From an uncultured Faecalibacterium sp. (GTDB lineage Bacteria; Bacillota; Clostridia; Oscillospirales; Ruminococcaceae), in assembly GCA_934512105.1 (NCBI GenBank), contig CAKSWQ010000034.1, positions 1 to 23,252 of the forward strand: a stretch of DNA of 23,252 bases. The letters are read 5' to 3'. Made by a program: the position numbers and the translations under genes. Within the stretch, counting starts at the first letter, position 1; each line of letters begins with the position of its first letter. The notes under the pieces are model-generated. The model saw only the letters and a list, made by a program, of their open reading frames with translations. It was not told the DNA's origin and did not search any database. This document shows positions 1 to 6,345 of this stretch, in pieces.

Positions 1-105
1 GCAGCGGGCGGCAGTCAGGCGGTGTTCTTTAAAATGAACACCCTCGGCGAGGACGCTTTTCTGGAGGACGTAAAGCAGCTGTTGGAGGAAATTTTGGAGG
101 GCTGA
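1..105 (+). CDS. C-terminal end of an unidentified protein (partial)
   Basis: A frame open from the first base of the window ends at TGA 103-105 and gives 34 residues, ending in an acidic, probably helical tail (DVKQLLEEILEG). The next gene starts two bases after this stop, and its ribosome binding site (GGAGGG, 96-101) lies inside this frame, so the two are very likely co-transcribed. The fragment is too short to identify. Confidence 0.6.
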   Translation, partial: AAGGSQAVFFKMNTLGEDAFLEDVKQLLEEILEG

Positions 106-106
106 T

Positions 107-472
107 ATGTTTTATAGTGGGTTTGACGCGCTGTTCAGCATCCTGATTCCGCTGGTATTTCTGTTTGTGCTGGGCATGATGCTGTTTACTGTGGTGAGCA
201 ACCTGCGCAGATGGAGCAAAAATAATGCGTCCCCGCGCCTTACCGTCCCGGCTGCTGTGGTGGCCAAGCGGATGAACGTTTCCCGCCATCACACGGACAA
301 TACGATGGCACACACGTTCACGACCTATTATGTGACCTTTCAGGTGGAAAGCGGTGACCGCATGGAACTTGAAGTAGATGGTTCGGACTACGGAATGCTC
401 GTAGAGGGCGACACTGGAAAGCTGAGCTTTCAGGGCACCCGCTATCTGGGGTTTGAACGGAAAGATGGGTGA
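107..472 (+). CDS. DUF2500 family membrane-anchored protein
   Basis: This protein has 121 residues. Residues about 8-30 form one hydrophobic segment, followed by a basic stretch (LRRWSK) and a soluble C-terminal domain. The pattern SPRLTVPAAVVAKR, then TTYYVTFQVESGDRMEL, then YGMLVEGDTGKLSFQGTRYLGFER is what I recognise as the DUF2500 family, a small beta-rich domain of unknown function on a single membrane anchor. GGAGGG at 96-101 lies five bases before the ATG. Its stop overlaps the next gene's GTG start by four bases (GTGA), which points to translational coupling. The domain call is confident; no biochemical role is known to me. Confidence 0.85.
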   Translation: MFYSGFDALFSILIPLVFLFVLGMMLFTVVSNLRRWSKNNASPRLTVPAAVVAKRMNVSRHHTDNTMAHTFTTYYVTFQVESGDRMELEVDGSDYGMLVEGDTGKLSFQGTRYLGFERKDG

Positions 473-768
473 CCGAGATGCAGCAAAAGCATTCAAGTGT
501 GCCGGAAATCGTGAGCAGAAGCCTGTTTTATACGCTGACGAACTATCTGCTTATCAGCATGGAACTGTCCTTCCGTGCGCAGTGGTTCTCGGTCTTGTTC
601 TCGGTGGCGCTTGTATGGTGCAACATGGAGTATTGGAACGCTATTCATAGGCTGACCGGCAAAAAGCCTGCGGCATGGGTCTTGTGGGGCGTCTGCATTG
701 CTGTAAGCACAGGCATCGCGTATTTTGCGGGGTATATCCAAGGAACGATTGTTCCACTTGCGGTATAA
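469..768 (+). CDS. Small hypothetical membrane protein
   Basis: This 99-residue protein starts at a GTG that overlaps the stop of the DUF2500 gene; an in-frame ATG at 478 is the alternative start. It has two or three hydrophobic segments: about residues 19-32, 37-55 (AQWFSVLFSVALVWCNMEYW) and 67-90 (AAWVLWGVCIAVSTGIAYFAG). A short basic loop (RLTGKKP) separates the last two. I do not recognise a family. The overlap with the upstream gene suggests the two proteins are made together at the membrane, but that is inference from position only. Confidence 0.6.
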   Translation: MTEMQQKHSSVPEIVSRSLFYTLTNYLLISMELSFRAQWFSVLFSVALVWCNMEYWNAIHRLTGKKPAAWVLWGVCIAVSTGIAYFAGYIQGTIVPLAV

Positions 769-841
769 TAAACGCGGTGATTCGCAGTGTTTTTGAAGAA
801 ATCGCAGAAGCTGTGACAAAAGTATTATTCTTTTATGAATT

Positions 842-868
842 TTAGCACTCTATGCTTGACAGTGCTAA
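842..868 (+). promoter_or_regulatory. CIRCE operator (HrcA-binding site)
   Basis: TTAGCACTC (842-850), nine bases, then CAGTGCTAA (860-868). This matches the CIRCE consensus TTAGCACTC-N9-GAGTGCTAA except for the first base of the right arm (C for G). The right arm overlaps the -35 box of the hsp20 promoter, so bound HrcA would block RNA polymerase. HrcA repression through CIRCE is well established for groE and dnaK operons; control of this gene is inferred from position. Confidence 0.92.
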
Positions 869-884
869 AAAATCGTGTTATAAC
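856..884 (+). promoter_or_regulatory. Sigma-A promoter of hsp20
   Basis: Consensus -35 TTGACA (856-861), a 17-base spacer and -10 TATAAC (879-884). Transcription would start near 891, leaving a leader of about 115 bases before the ATG at 1007. That leader can pair with itself around 904-943 (GGGC with GCCC, enclosing GGAG with CTCC). I see no recognisable RNA thermometer motif in it. Confidence 0.9.
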
Positions 885-1006
885 AGTGGCGTGCTCAGGA
901 GGAAGGGCAAAAGGAGAGCCGCAAAGCTCCCCGGAAAGCCCTTTGCAATGAGCTTCAGAATGTAATTTTATACCCGACCCGAACGCCGGGATTGGAGGTA
1001 TGTTTT

Positions 1007-1471
1007 ATGTTTATGCCGACTGTTTTTCATGAGAACCTGTTCGATGATCTCTTTGATCCGTTCTGGAACGAGGGTGCACTGGAACGTGCGATGAACCGCG
1101 AAGCGCGCGACACCTTTGGTAAGCGCGGTGCAAACATGATGAAGACCGATGTCAAGCAGACGGACAACGGCTACGAAGTAGACGTTGACCTGCCGGGCTG
1201 CAAGAAAGAGGACGTTCAGATGGATCTGAACGACGGCTACCTGACCATTCAGGCCGTGCGCAGCCACTCTAACGATGAAAAGGACAACAAGGGCCGCTAT
1301 GTGCGGCGCGAGACCTTCTCCGGCAGCTGCGCCCGCAGCTTCTATGTGGGCGATGTGAAGAAGGAGGACATCCACGCAAAGTTCGAGGATGGCGTCCTGC
1401 ACATCCAGCTGCCCGCTCCTCAGCAGACGAAGGCTCTGCCTGAGAACCCGAATCTGATCGAGATCGAGTAA
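1007..1471 (+). CDS. hsp20: Small heat shock protein, Hsp20/alpha-crystallin family
   Basis: A cytoplasmic ATP-independent holdase chaperone that binds unfolding proteins under stress. The 154-residue protein has a short N-terminal arm (FHENLFDDLFDPFW), then an alpha-crystallin domain over roughly residues 37-140. The domain includes DLPGCKKEDVQMDLNDGYLT and the family signature A-x3-D-GVL in AKFEDGVLHIQLP. The tail ends in LIEIE, which supplies the I-x-I motif used for oligomer assembly. I chose ATG 1007 because GGAGG (994-998) sits eight bases upstream; the same frame extends to a TTG at 992, but that overlaps the ribosome binding site. It is monocistronic, with CIRCE upstream and a strong terminator downstream. 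Confidence 0.95.
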   Translation: MFMPTVFHENLFDDLFDPFWNEGALERAMNREARDTFGKRGANMMKTDVKQTDNGYEVDVDLPGCKKEDVQMDLNDGYLTIQAVRSHSNDEKDNKGRYVRRETFSGSCARSFYVGDVKKEDIHAKFEDGVLHIQLPAPQQTKALPENPNLIEIE

Positions 1472-1510
1472 AATGCCGGTCATGTGCGCCAAGGCATAAC
1501 GCATATAGGA

Positions 1511-1549
1511 TGCCCCCGGAGAGCAATAAGCCCTCCGGGGGCATTTTTT
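1511..1549 (+). terminator. Rho-independent terminator of hsp20
   Basis: TGCCCCCGGAG (1511-1521) pairs perfectly with CTCCGGGGGCA (1533-1543), followed by six T. It begins 40 bases after the hsp20 stop. The rest of 1472-1790 holds only the probable gntR promoter. Confidence 0.93.
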
Positions 1550-1666
1550 GTGTGCGTAGGTTTCTGCTGACGGAGAGGGTTTTCTTCCTAGAGATGCCAA
1601 CGCCGTAGGCAATGATGGAAAAGAGCATCCTTGCGCGCATACCTGTTTTTGCCAGAAAACTTTATT

Positions 1667-1695
1667 TTTCCACCGTTTCGTGGTATCCTTATAAG
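1667..1695 (+). promoter_or_regulatory. Possible promoter of the GntR regulator
   Basis: TTTCCA (1667-1672), a 17-base spacer and TATAAG (1690-1695). An overlapping alternative -10 is TATCCT at 1684-1689, preceded by TGG as in other promoters of this window. The two cannot be separated by eye. I see no copy of the palindrome found before the permease, so autoregulation is not indicated. Confidence 0.45.
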
Positions 1696-1790
1696 GCGCA
1701 TGCAATACAGGCCTGCAGCTGCACTGGCAGCGGCTGCGGACTGCGTGCGGCAAAAAAGAACGTATAGAAGGGAAAAGGGGGATAAAAGTC

Positions 1791-2468
1791 ATGGGCGAAT
1801 TTGCCTTTCAGACTTTACGGGAAAGTATCACCTCTGCCATCAGGAGCAAGATCCTTACCGGGGAATTACAGCCGGGCACAAAGCTGGCCGAGCAGCGGCT
1901 GGCCGAGGAATTCGGCTCCAGCCGGGCACCCATCCGGGAGGCGCTGCGGCAGCTGGAACAGGAGGGCATGGTCGAGTATTCGCGCAATGTGGGCTGCTCG
2001 GTGCGCCGGGTGAAACCGGAGGATGCCTACGAGATCTATCTGCTGCGGGCAAATCTGGAAATGACGGCTCTGCGCTATTTTGACTGCAAATTCCCGGAGG
2101 AGGATCTGCACACCCTGCGCGAGATACTGGAAGATATGCGCAATGTCCGGCAGGGGGATCTTTCGCAGATCGTGGAGAACGACAACCGCTTCCACGCGGT
2201 CATCGTCCAGCGGGCAGGGCTGCCAAGGCTGCTGAAATTCTGGAACGATCTGAACTACGGCAACCTGCTCGTGGGGGTGAGCAGCGGCTCTAACCACGAG
2301 ACGCTGGCGCAGCGGCAGAATGGCATCCACACCAAGTTGTACGAGGCGCTGGCAAGCGGCGACACCGAGGCTGCCTGCCGCGCTGTCTACGCCCACTACA
2401 TGGAGCCTATGGAGCGGATGCGCAGCGCGAACAGCGCGGTGCAGGCAGCGGACGAAACAGCAAAATAA
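1791..2468 (+). CDS. GntR family transcriptional regulator, FadR/FCD subfamily
   Basis: A DNA-binding regulator that senses a small carboxylate-type ligand, of 225 residues. The N-terminal winged helix includes TKLAEQRLAEEFGSSRAPIRE followed by ALRQLEQEGMVEY (residues 30-63), the GntR helix-turn-helix. Residues about 75-215 form the all-helical FCD ligand domain. Candidate metal-binding residues in the usual FCD spacing are D131, H135 (NDNRFHAVI), H180 (GIHTKLYEALASGD) and H202 (VYAHY). AAGGGGG precedes the ATG by nine bases. The next gene is an amino acid permease whose promoter carries a 28-bp palindrome centred on TTGTCTACAA, the core type bound by FCD regulators. It is therefore most likely the permease regulator. 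The ligand cannot be read from the sequence. Confidence 0.93.
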   Translation: MGEFAFQTLRESITSAIRSKILTGELQPGTKLAEQRLAEEFGSSRAPIREALRQLEQEGMVEYSRNVGCSVRRVKPEDAYEIYLLRANLEMTALRYFDCKFPEEDLHTLREILEDMRNVRQGDLSQIVENDNRFHAVIVQRAGLPRLLKFWNDLNYGNLLVGVSSGSNHETLAQRQNGIHTKLYEALASGDTEAACRAVYAHYMEPMERMRSANSAVQAADETAK

Positions 2469-2514
2469 GGGGAATTTGGCTGACCGTCTAAATTTTGACC
2501 AATCATTTTATGGA

Positions 2515-2542
2515 AATTGCAGATTGTCTACAATCTGCAATT
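2515..2542 (+). promoter_or_regulatory. Palindromic operator, probable GntR/FCD binding site
   Basis: A perfect inverted repeat: AATTGCAGATTGT (2515-2527), CT, then ACAATCTGCAATT (2530-2542). The centre, ATTGTCTACAAT, resembles the TTGT-N2-ACAA core of FadR/FCD-type operators. It covers the -35 box and most of the spacer of the permease promoter, which implies repression when bound. The cognate protein is inferred to be the GntR encoded just upstream. Confidence 0.82.
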
Positions 2543-2552
2543 ATGCTATACT
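2524..2552 (+). promoter_or_regulatory. Promoter of the amino acid permease
   Basis: TTGTCT (2524-2529), a 17-base spacer and TATACT (2547-2552). The -35 is embedded in the palindromic operator. The leader is about 115 bases long. Confidence 0.75.
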
Positions 2553-2672
2553 ATCAAAGTGACTGGTCGAGTACTGCTGTATTTTTAGTAAAATTGCGAA
2601 ATGTATGCGGAACATCGGCCTTCTTACAGGAACTTCCGCCCTGTGTGGAAAAGAAAGAGAGGAATTGTCCGC

Positions 2673-4115
2673 ATGTCTAACAAAGAAAAAGCCACAAAGA
2701 TCTCGTGGCTTACCCTTGCCTTCATGGCCTTTTCAACGGTCTGGGGCTTCGGCAACATTACCAACGGCTTTGTGTACTTTAACGGTCCACAGGTCATCTT
2801 CAGCTGGATCTTCATGTTTGTCCTTTACTTCATCCCCTATGCGCTGATGGTGGGCGAGCTGGGCTCTGCTTTTAAAAACGAGGGCGGCGGCGTCAGCTCC
2901 TGGCTGCACCAGACCACCAACGCCAAGCTGGCCTACTACGCAGGCTGGACCTACTGGGCCTGCCACATCACTTACATTGCCAGCAAGGGCAGCGGCTTTC
3001 TGAAGGCGCTGAGCTGGGCAGTTTTCCGCAACGCGGAGACCTACGATTCCTTCCCCACCCGCTACATCCAGCTGGCCACCTTCGGCATTCTGCTGCTGGG
3101 CTGCTACATTGCAAGTCTGGGTCTGAACCCCCTGAAGAAGCTGCTGACCGCCGCAGGCACCTGCACCTTCGTTATGTCCCTGCTGTACATCGTGATGATG
3201 TTCGCCGCCCCGGCCATCAACCCCACGGCAGAGTACGTCCACGCCAACTTGAGCTTCAGCAGCCTGATCCCCAACTTCAACGTCACCTACTTCACGTCTC
3301 TGTCCATTCTGGTGTTCGCTGTGGGCGGCTGCGAGAAGATCTCTCCCTACGTCAATAAGGTCGAAAATCCCAGCAAGGGCTTCCCCCGCGGCATGATCGC
3401 GCTGGCCATCATGGTGGTCGCCTGCGCCATTCTGGGCACGCTGGCCATGAGCCGTATGTTCGACCCCGCCATCATCAACGCCAGCGCAGAGAGCTTCAAC
3501 GCCTATGCGGCCAACAGCTCCTACTGGGCCTTCCAGAAGCTGGGTCAGTACTACCATGTGGGCGATCTGTTCATGATCATCTACGCCCTGTGCAACGTCA
3601 TCAGCCAGTTCGCCGTGCTGATTTTGAGCATCGACGCACCGCTGCGTATGCTGCTGGATAACGAGCACACCAAGCAGTTCATCCCGCAGGCGCTGCACAA
3701 GGTCAACGCCCACGGCGTGCACAGCAACGGCATCAAGATGGTGGCTGTGCTGTCCGGCTCCATCATTCTGGCACAGTCCTTCGTGCCCGGTGCTGCTGCC
3801 GTTCTGCGCCAGCTGACCAAGCTGAACTCTGTGTGCATGCCCATGCGCTACCTGTGGGTGTTTGCTGCTTACATCGCCCTGCGCAACGCCTACGATACCA
3901 TCCCCGCCGAGTACCGCTTTGTCAAGAATCAGGCCGTGGCCAAGTTCTTCGGCGGCTGGTGCTTTGCCGTTACCGCTGTGTGCTGCGTGCTGGGTATGTA
4001 TGATAAGGACCCCTTCACCTTTGCACTGAACGTTATCACCCCCGTGGTGCTGACCGTGCTGGGATTCATTCTGCCCGCCCTTGCAAAGCGCGAGCAGACC
4101 GCTGCCAAAAAGTAA
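2673..4115 (+). CDS. APC superfamily amino acid permease (YjeM/GadC-like)
   Basis: An inner-membrane transporter for amino acids, 480 residues with about 12 hydrophobic segments. The first segment region reads ISWLTLAFMAFSTVWGFGNI; the early conserved stretch FIPYALMVGELGSAFKNEGGG followed by VSSWL is typical of the APC branch that includes E. coli YjeM and glutamate:GABA antiporters. The frame is open back to an ATG at 2601, but I chose ATG 2673: AGAGGA lies ten bases upstream and the first membrane segment starts soon after, whereas the extension is unusually basic. The gene stands alone between an operator-controlled promoter and a terminator. The substrate is unknown; antiport of glutamate or a related amino acid is possible but not shown. 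Confidence 0.88.
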   Translation: MSNKEKATKISWLTLAFMAFSTVWGFGNITNGFVYFNGPQVIFSWIFMFVLYFIPYALMVGELGSAFKNEGGGVSSWLHQTTNAKLAYYAGWTYWACHITYIASKGSGFLKALSWAVFRNAETYDSFPTRYIQLATFGILLLGCYIASLGLNPLKKLLTAAGTCTFVMSLLYIVMMFAAPAINPTAEYVHANLSFSSLIPNFNVTYFTSLSILVFAVGGCEKISPYVNKVENPSKGFPRGMIALAIMVVACAILGTLAMSRMFDPAIINASAESFNAYAANSSYWAFQKLGQYYHVGDLFMIIYALCNVISQFAVLILSIDAPLRMLLDNEHTKQFIPQALHKVNAHGVHSNGIKMVAVLSGSIILAQSFVPGAAAVLRQLTKLNSVCMPMRYLWVFAAYIALRNAYDTIPAEYRFVKNQAVAKFFGGWCFAVTAVCCVLGMYDKDPFTFALNVITPVVLTVLGFILPALAKREQTAAKK

Positions 4116-4130
4116 CCTGAATATGTTTAA

Positions 4131-4161
4131 AAAGGGCCGGTCAGCACTGACCGGCTCTTTT
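4131..4161 (+). terminator. Terminator of the permease gene
   Basis: AAAGGGCCGGTCAG (4131-4144) pairs with CTGACCGGCTCTTTT (4147-4161) with one mismatch and ends in a T run. It lies only 13 bases before the inverted-end element at 4175. Confidence 0.85.
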
Positions 4162-4174
4162 CTCGGGAAATTAA

Positions 4175-4227
4175 GGTGTACCTGAAAACAAAGAAATAGA
4201 CTAAATTTTCGACTTTTCAGATACACC
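4175..4227 (+). repeat. Short copy of dispersed inverted-end element (family A)
   Basis: A 53-bp element. Its ends are GGTGTACCTGAAAA (4175-4188) and TTTTCAGATACACC (4214-4227), inverted repeats with one mismatch. Its left 22 bases match one end of the 160-bp copy at 12909-13068 (which lies in the opposite orientation) with one difference. Its right 36 or so bases match the other end with one difference. The junction falls in an AGAAA shared by both ends, so it looks like an internal deletion derivative lacking 107 bp. It ends four bases before the aminopeptidase ribosome binding site. It encodes nothing, so a MITE-like or structural repeat is the likely class. Confidence 0.82.
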
Positions 4228-4244
4228 CAAGGAGGTTTATTTTT

Positions 4245-5561
4245 ATGATCGCATCCGAAGTCCGTGAAATGCTGTCCTTTATCGACGGCAACCCCACCGC
4301 ATACCATACCACCGCCGCTGTGCGGGATATCCTGCTGAAGGCAGGCTTTGCAGAGCTGCTGGAAAGCCGCAAATGGGCGCTGGAACCCGGCAAGGACTAT
4401 TTTGTCTGCCGCAACGGCTCCAGCATCATCGCTTTCCGCATGGGCGACCAGCTGGAAAATTACAGCTTCAACGTTGCCGCCGCCCACACCGATTCTCCCT
4501 GCTTCCGCATCAAGGAGAACGCCGAGATCCACATGGGGCAGAACTACACCAAGCTGAACACCGAGGGCTACGGCGGCATGATCTGCGCCACATGGATGGA
4601 CCGTCCGCTGTCTGTGGCGGGCCGTGTGCTGGTGCAGGAGAACGGCGCTATCGTTTCCCGTCTGGTGGCGCTGGACCGCGACCTGCTGATGATCCCCAGT
4701 GTAGCCATCCACATGAACCGCGAGGTCAACGATAAGGCTTCCTTCAACAAGCAGGTGGATATGCTGCCCGTGCTGGGCGGTGCCTGCGAGGAGGGCGCGC
4801 TGAAAAAGCTGATCGCAGAGGAGCTGAAAGTGTCCGAGGAGCAGATCCTTGGCAGCGATTTGTTCCTCTATGTGCGGGAAAAGGCCACCGTCTGGGGCTG
4901 CAACGAGGAGTTCATCTCCTGCGGCCGTCTGGACGACCAGCAGTGCGTCTACGGCATCCTGAAAGGTCTGCTGACCGCAAAGAACGCCCGCTCCATCGGT
5001 GTGGCAGCCTTCTTTGATAACGAGGAGGTGGGCTCCGGCACCAAGCAGGGCGCAGCTTCCACCTTCCTGTACGATGTGCTGCACCGCATTGCCCAGAGCC
5101 TTGGCGGCAACGACGAGGACTTCCACCGTGCAGTGGCTTCCAGCTTTATGGTTAGCGCCGACAACGCCCACGCCGTGCACCCCAACCACCCGGAGCACAC
5201 CGATGTGAACAACTGCACCTACATGAACAAGGGCGTGGTCATCAAGACCCACGCAGGTCAGAAGTACACCAGCGACGGCATGAGCGTTGCCGCCGCCCGG
5301 GAGCTGGCTGCCCGCGCCGGTGTGCCGCTGCAGTACTTTGCAAACCGTTCCGATAAGGTAGGCGGCAGCACGCTGGGCAATCTGGCTATGGCACAGGTGT
5401 CCATGAACTGTGTGGACATCGGCCTGCCCCAGCTGGCGATGCACTCCTGCTACGAGACTGCCGGTGCAGAGGACACCCTCTCCCTCATCAAGCTGATGCA
5501 GGAACTGTACAGCAGCCACTTTGAAGAGACTGCTTTCGGCACCCTTTCCATCAACAAGTAA
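4245..5561 (+). CDS. apeB: M18 family metallo-aminopeptidase
   Basis: A cytosolic dizinc aminopeptidase that removes N-terminal residues from peptides, 438 residues, the usual family length. The M18 motifs are in order: AAHTDSP with H81, RLDDQ with D230, DNEEVGSGTKQGA with E260 and E261, SADNAHAVHPNHPE with D306, and DIGLPQLAMHS with H400. These supply the two-metal site and the catalytic glutamate. GGAGG (4231-4235) precedes the ATG by nine bases and follows directly after the family A repeat. Because the permease terminator, the repeat and the ribosome binding site are nearly contiguous, I see no clear promoter of its own. Transcription may depend on read-through or on sequence inside the repeat. 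The symbol follows the bacterial ApeB type and is less certain than the family. Confidence 0.95.
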   Translation: MIASEVREMLSFIDGNPTAYHTTAAVRDILLKAGFAELLESRKWALEPGKDYFVCRNGSSIIAFRMGDQLENYSFNVAAAHTDSPCFRIKENAEIHMGQNYTKLNTEGYGGMICATWMDRPLSVAGRVLVQENGAIVSRLVALDRDLLMIPSVAIHMNREVNDKASFNKQVDMLPVLGGACEEGALKKLIAEELKVSEEQILGSDLFLYVREKATVWGCNEEFISCGRLDDQQCVYGILKGLLTAKNARSIGVAAFFDNEEVGSGTKQGAASTFLYDVLHRIAQSLGGNDEDFHRAVASSFMVSADNAHAVHPNHPEHTDVNNCTYMNKGVVIKTHAGQKYTSDGMSVAAARELAARAGVPLQYFANRSDKVGGSTLGNLAMAQVSMNCVDIGLPQLAMHSCYETAGAEDTLSLIKLMQELYSSHFEETAFGTLSINK

Positions 5562-5580
5562 AACGATAAAAGCATAAAAA

Positions 5581-5617
5581 GGACTGCTGTGCGCTGTTTT
5601 GCACGGCAGTCCTTTTT
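5581..5617 (+). terminator. Terminator of the M18 aminopeptidase gene
   Basis: GGACTGC (5581-5587) pairs with GCAGTCC (5606-5612), with an inner GTGC/GCAC stem. It is flanked by an A run before and five T after, so it may work on both strands. Confidence 0.9.
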
Positions 5618-5658
5618 GCGTAAAAAATTGATTTTCCGTGGCCGGTTAAGCCTGGATA

Positions 5659-5687
5659 TAGAAATCCGACGGTAGTTGTGGTAAAAT
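5659..5687 (+). promoter_or_regulatory. Probable promoter of the small secreted protein gene
   Basis: An extended -10, TGTGG followed by TAAAAT (5682-5687). The -35 position (TAGAAA, 5659-5664) is poor, so the TG extension probably carries recognition. Confidence 0.45.
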
Positions 5688-5697
5688 AAGGCATCCG

Positions 5698-5714
5698 GGA
5701 GCGCCGGGCGCTCC
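5698..5714 (+). other. GC-rich hairpin in the 5' leader
   Basis: GGAGCGC (5698-5704), CGG, GCGCTCC (5708-5714): a perfect 7-bp stem just after the predicted start site of the gene at 5743. It may stabilise the mRNA 5' end or be an operator. No U run follows, so it is not a terminator. Confidence 0.5.
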
Positions 5715-5742
5715 GCTGCAACATGAAAAATGGAGGTTTTCT

Positions 5743-6213
5743 ATGAAAAAGACCTATCGTTCGCTCTTTTGTCTGCTTGCAGTGCTGCTGCTCAGTGTCA
5801 GCGCGCTGCCCTCTGCCTCGGCGCTGTTTTCCCAGAAACTCTACTATTATGGTGTAGTAGAGGGCGTCAGCCGCACCGTGGAAGGCAAGGTGGAGTCCAT
5901 TCTGGTAACTGCGGAAGAGCAGGAGACCTATGAGATGATCGTCACCGACAGCACCGTCTGGCAGGACCATGACGAAAAGACCACCTCCGACCCCGCCACC
6001 CTTGCGGTAGGCGAGCAGATCTGCGTGGTGCACGACCCGGCTGTGATGATGTCGCTGCCGCCGCAGTCGGTGGCGTATACCGTCATCCGCAACTTCCCCG
6101 CAGGCACGGATCTGGAGCAGGAAGCCCGGGATGCCGCCTGCCCGGTGAAGAAGTTCTTCGCCGACACCCGCAAAGCCATTTCGGACTGGTTCTACCAGAC
6201 CATGCCCATCTGA
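5743..6213 (+). CDS. Small secreted protein, OB-fold-like, function unknown
   Basis: This 156-residue protein has a clear signal peptide: basic start MKKTYR, hydrophobic core SLFCLLAVLLLSVSALP, and a likely cleavage after ASA near residue 27. There is no lipobox, so it should be released or wall-associated. The mature part has alternating beta segments (YYYGVVEGVSRTVEGKVESILV, shown here only in part as YYYGVVEGV) and a run AVGEQICVVHDP followed by SLPPQSVAYTVI. This vaguely recalls small OB-like extracytoplasmic domains such as DUF3221; I do not claim membership. The C-terminus is amphipathic (KKFFADTRKAISDWFYQ). GGAGG at 5732-5736 precedes the ATG. It is monocistronic and converges on the kinase gene across a shared terminator. 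Confidence 0.75.
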   Translation: MKKTYRSLFCLLAVLLLSVSALPSASALFSQKLYYYGVVEGVSRTVEGKVESILVTAEEQETYEMIVTDSTVWQDHDEKTTSDPATLAVGEQICVVHDPAVMMSLPPQSVAYTVIRNFPAGTDLEQEARDAACPVKKFFADTRKAISDWFYQTMPI

Positions 6214-6243
6214 GCGTAACATTCCCTCTATAACGCAAAAAAT

Positions 6244-6297
6244 CTGCTGCCCCGCACCGGATGCAAGAATATCCGGGCAAAGGGGCAGCAGTTTTTT
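6244..6297. terminator. Bidirectional terminator between convergent genes
   Basis: CTGCTGCCCC (6244-6253) pairs with GGGGCAGCAG (6282-6291), enclosing an inner stem CCGGAT/ATCCGG (6257-6262 and 6271-6276). Six T follow on the plus strand and an A run precedes at 6237-6242, so it should stop both the secreted-protein gene and the kinase transcript. Confidence 0.92.
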
Positions 6298-6345
6298 ATG
6301 CAAGATTATGCGGCTCTTTGCGGCAAAAGCGCTGTATACCGCTAT

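Noticed and set aside
4175..4227. Family A copy read as a riboswitch or T-box leader of the aminopeptidase
   Set aside because: No T-box, specifier or known aptamer motif is present, and the same ends occur in the opposite orientation elsewhere, which fits a dispersed DNA repeat better.
2733..5519. A 928-codon open frame on the minus strand
   Set aside because: It runs antisense through the permease, its terminator, the repeat and the aminopeptidase. Its product is a low-complexity run of H, G, V, Q and A, as expected from the complement of GC-rich third positions, and it has no family motif.
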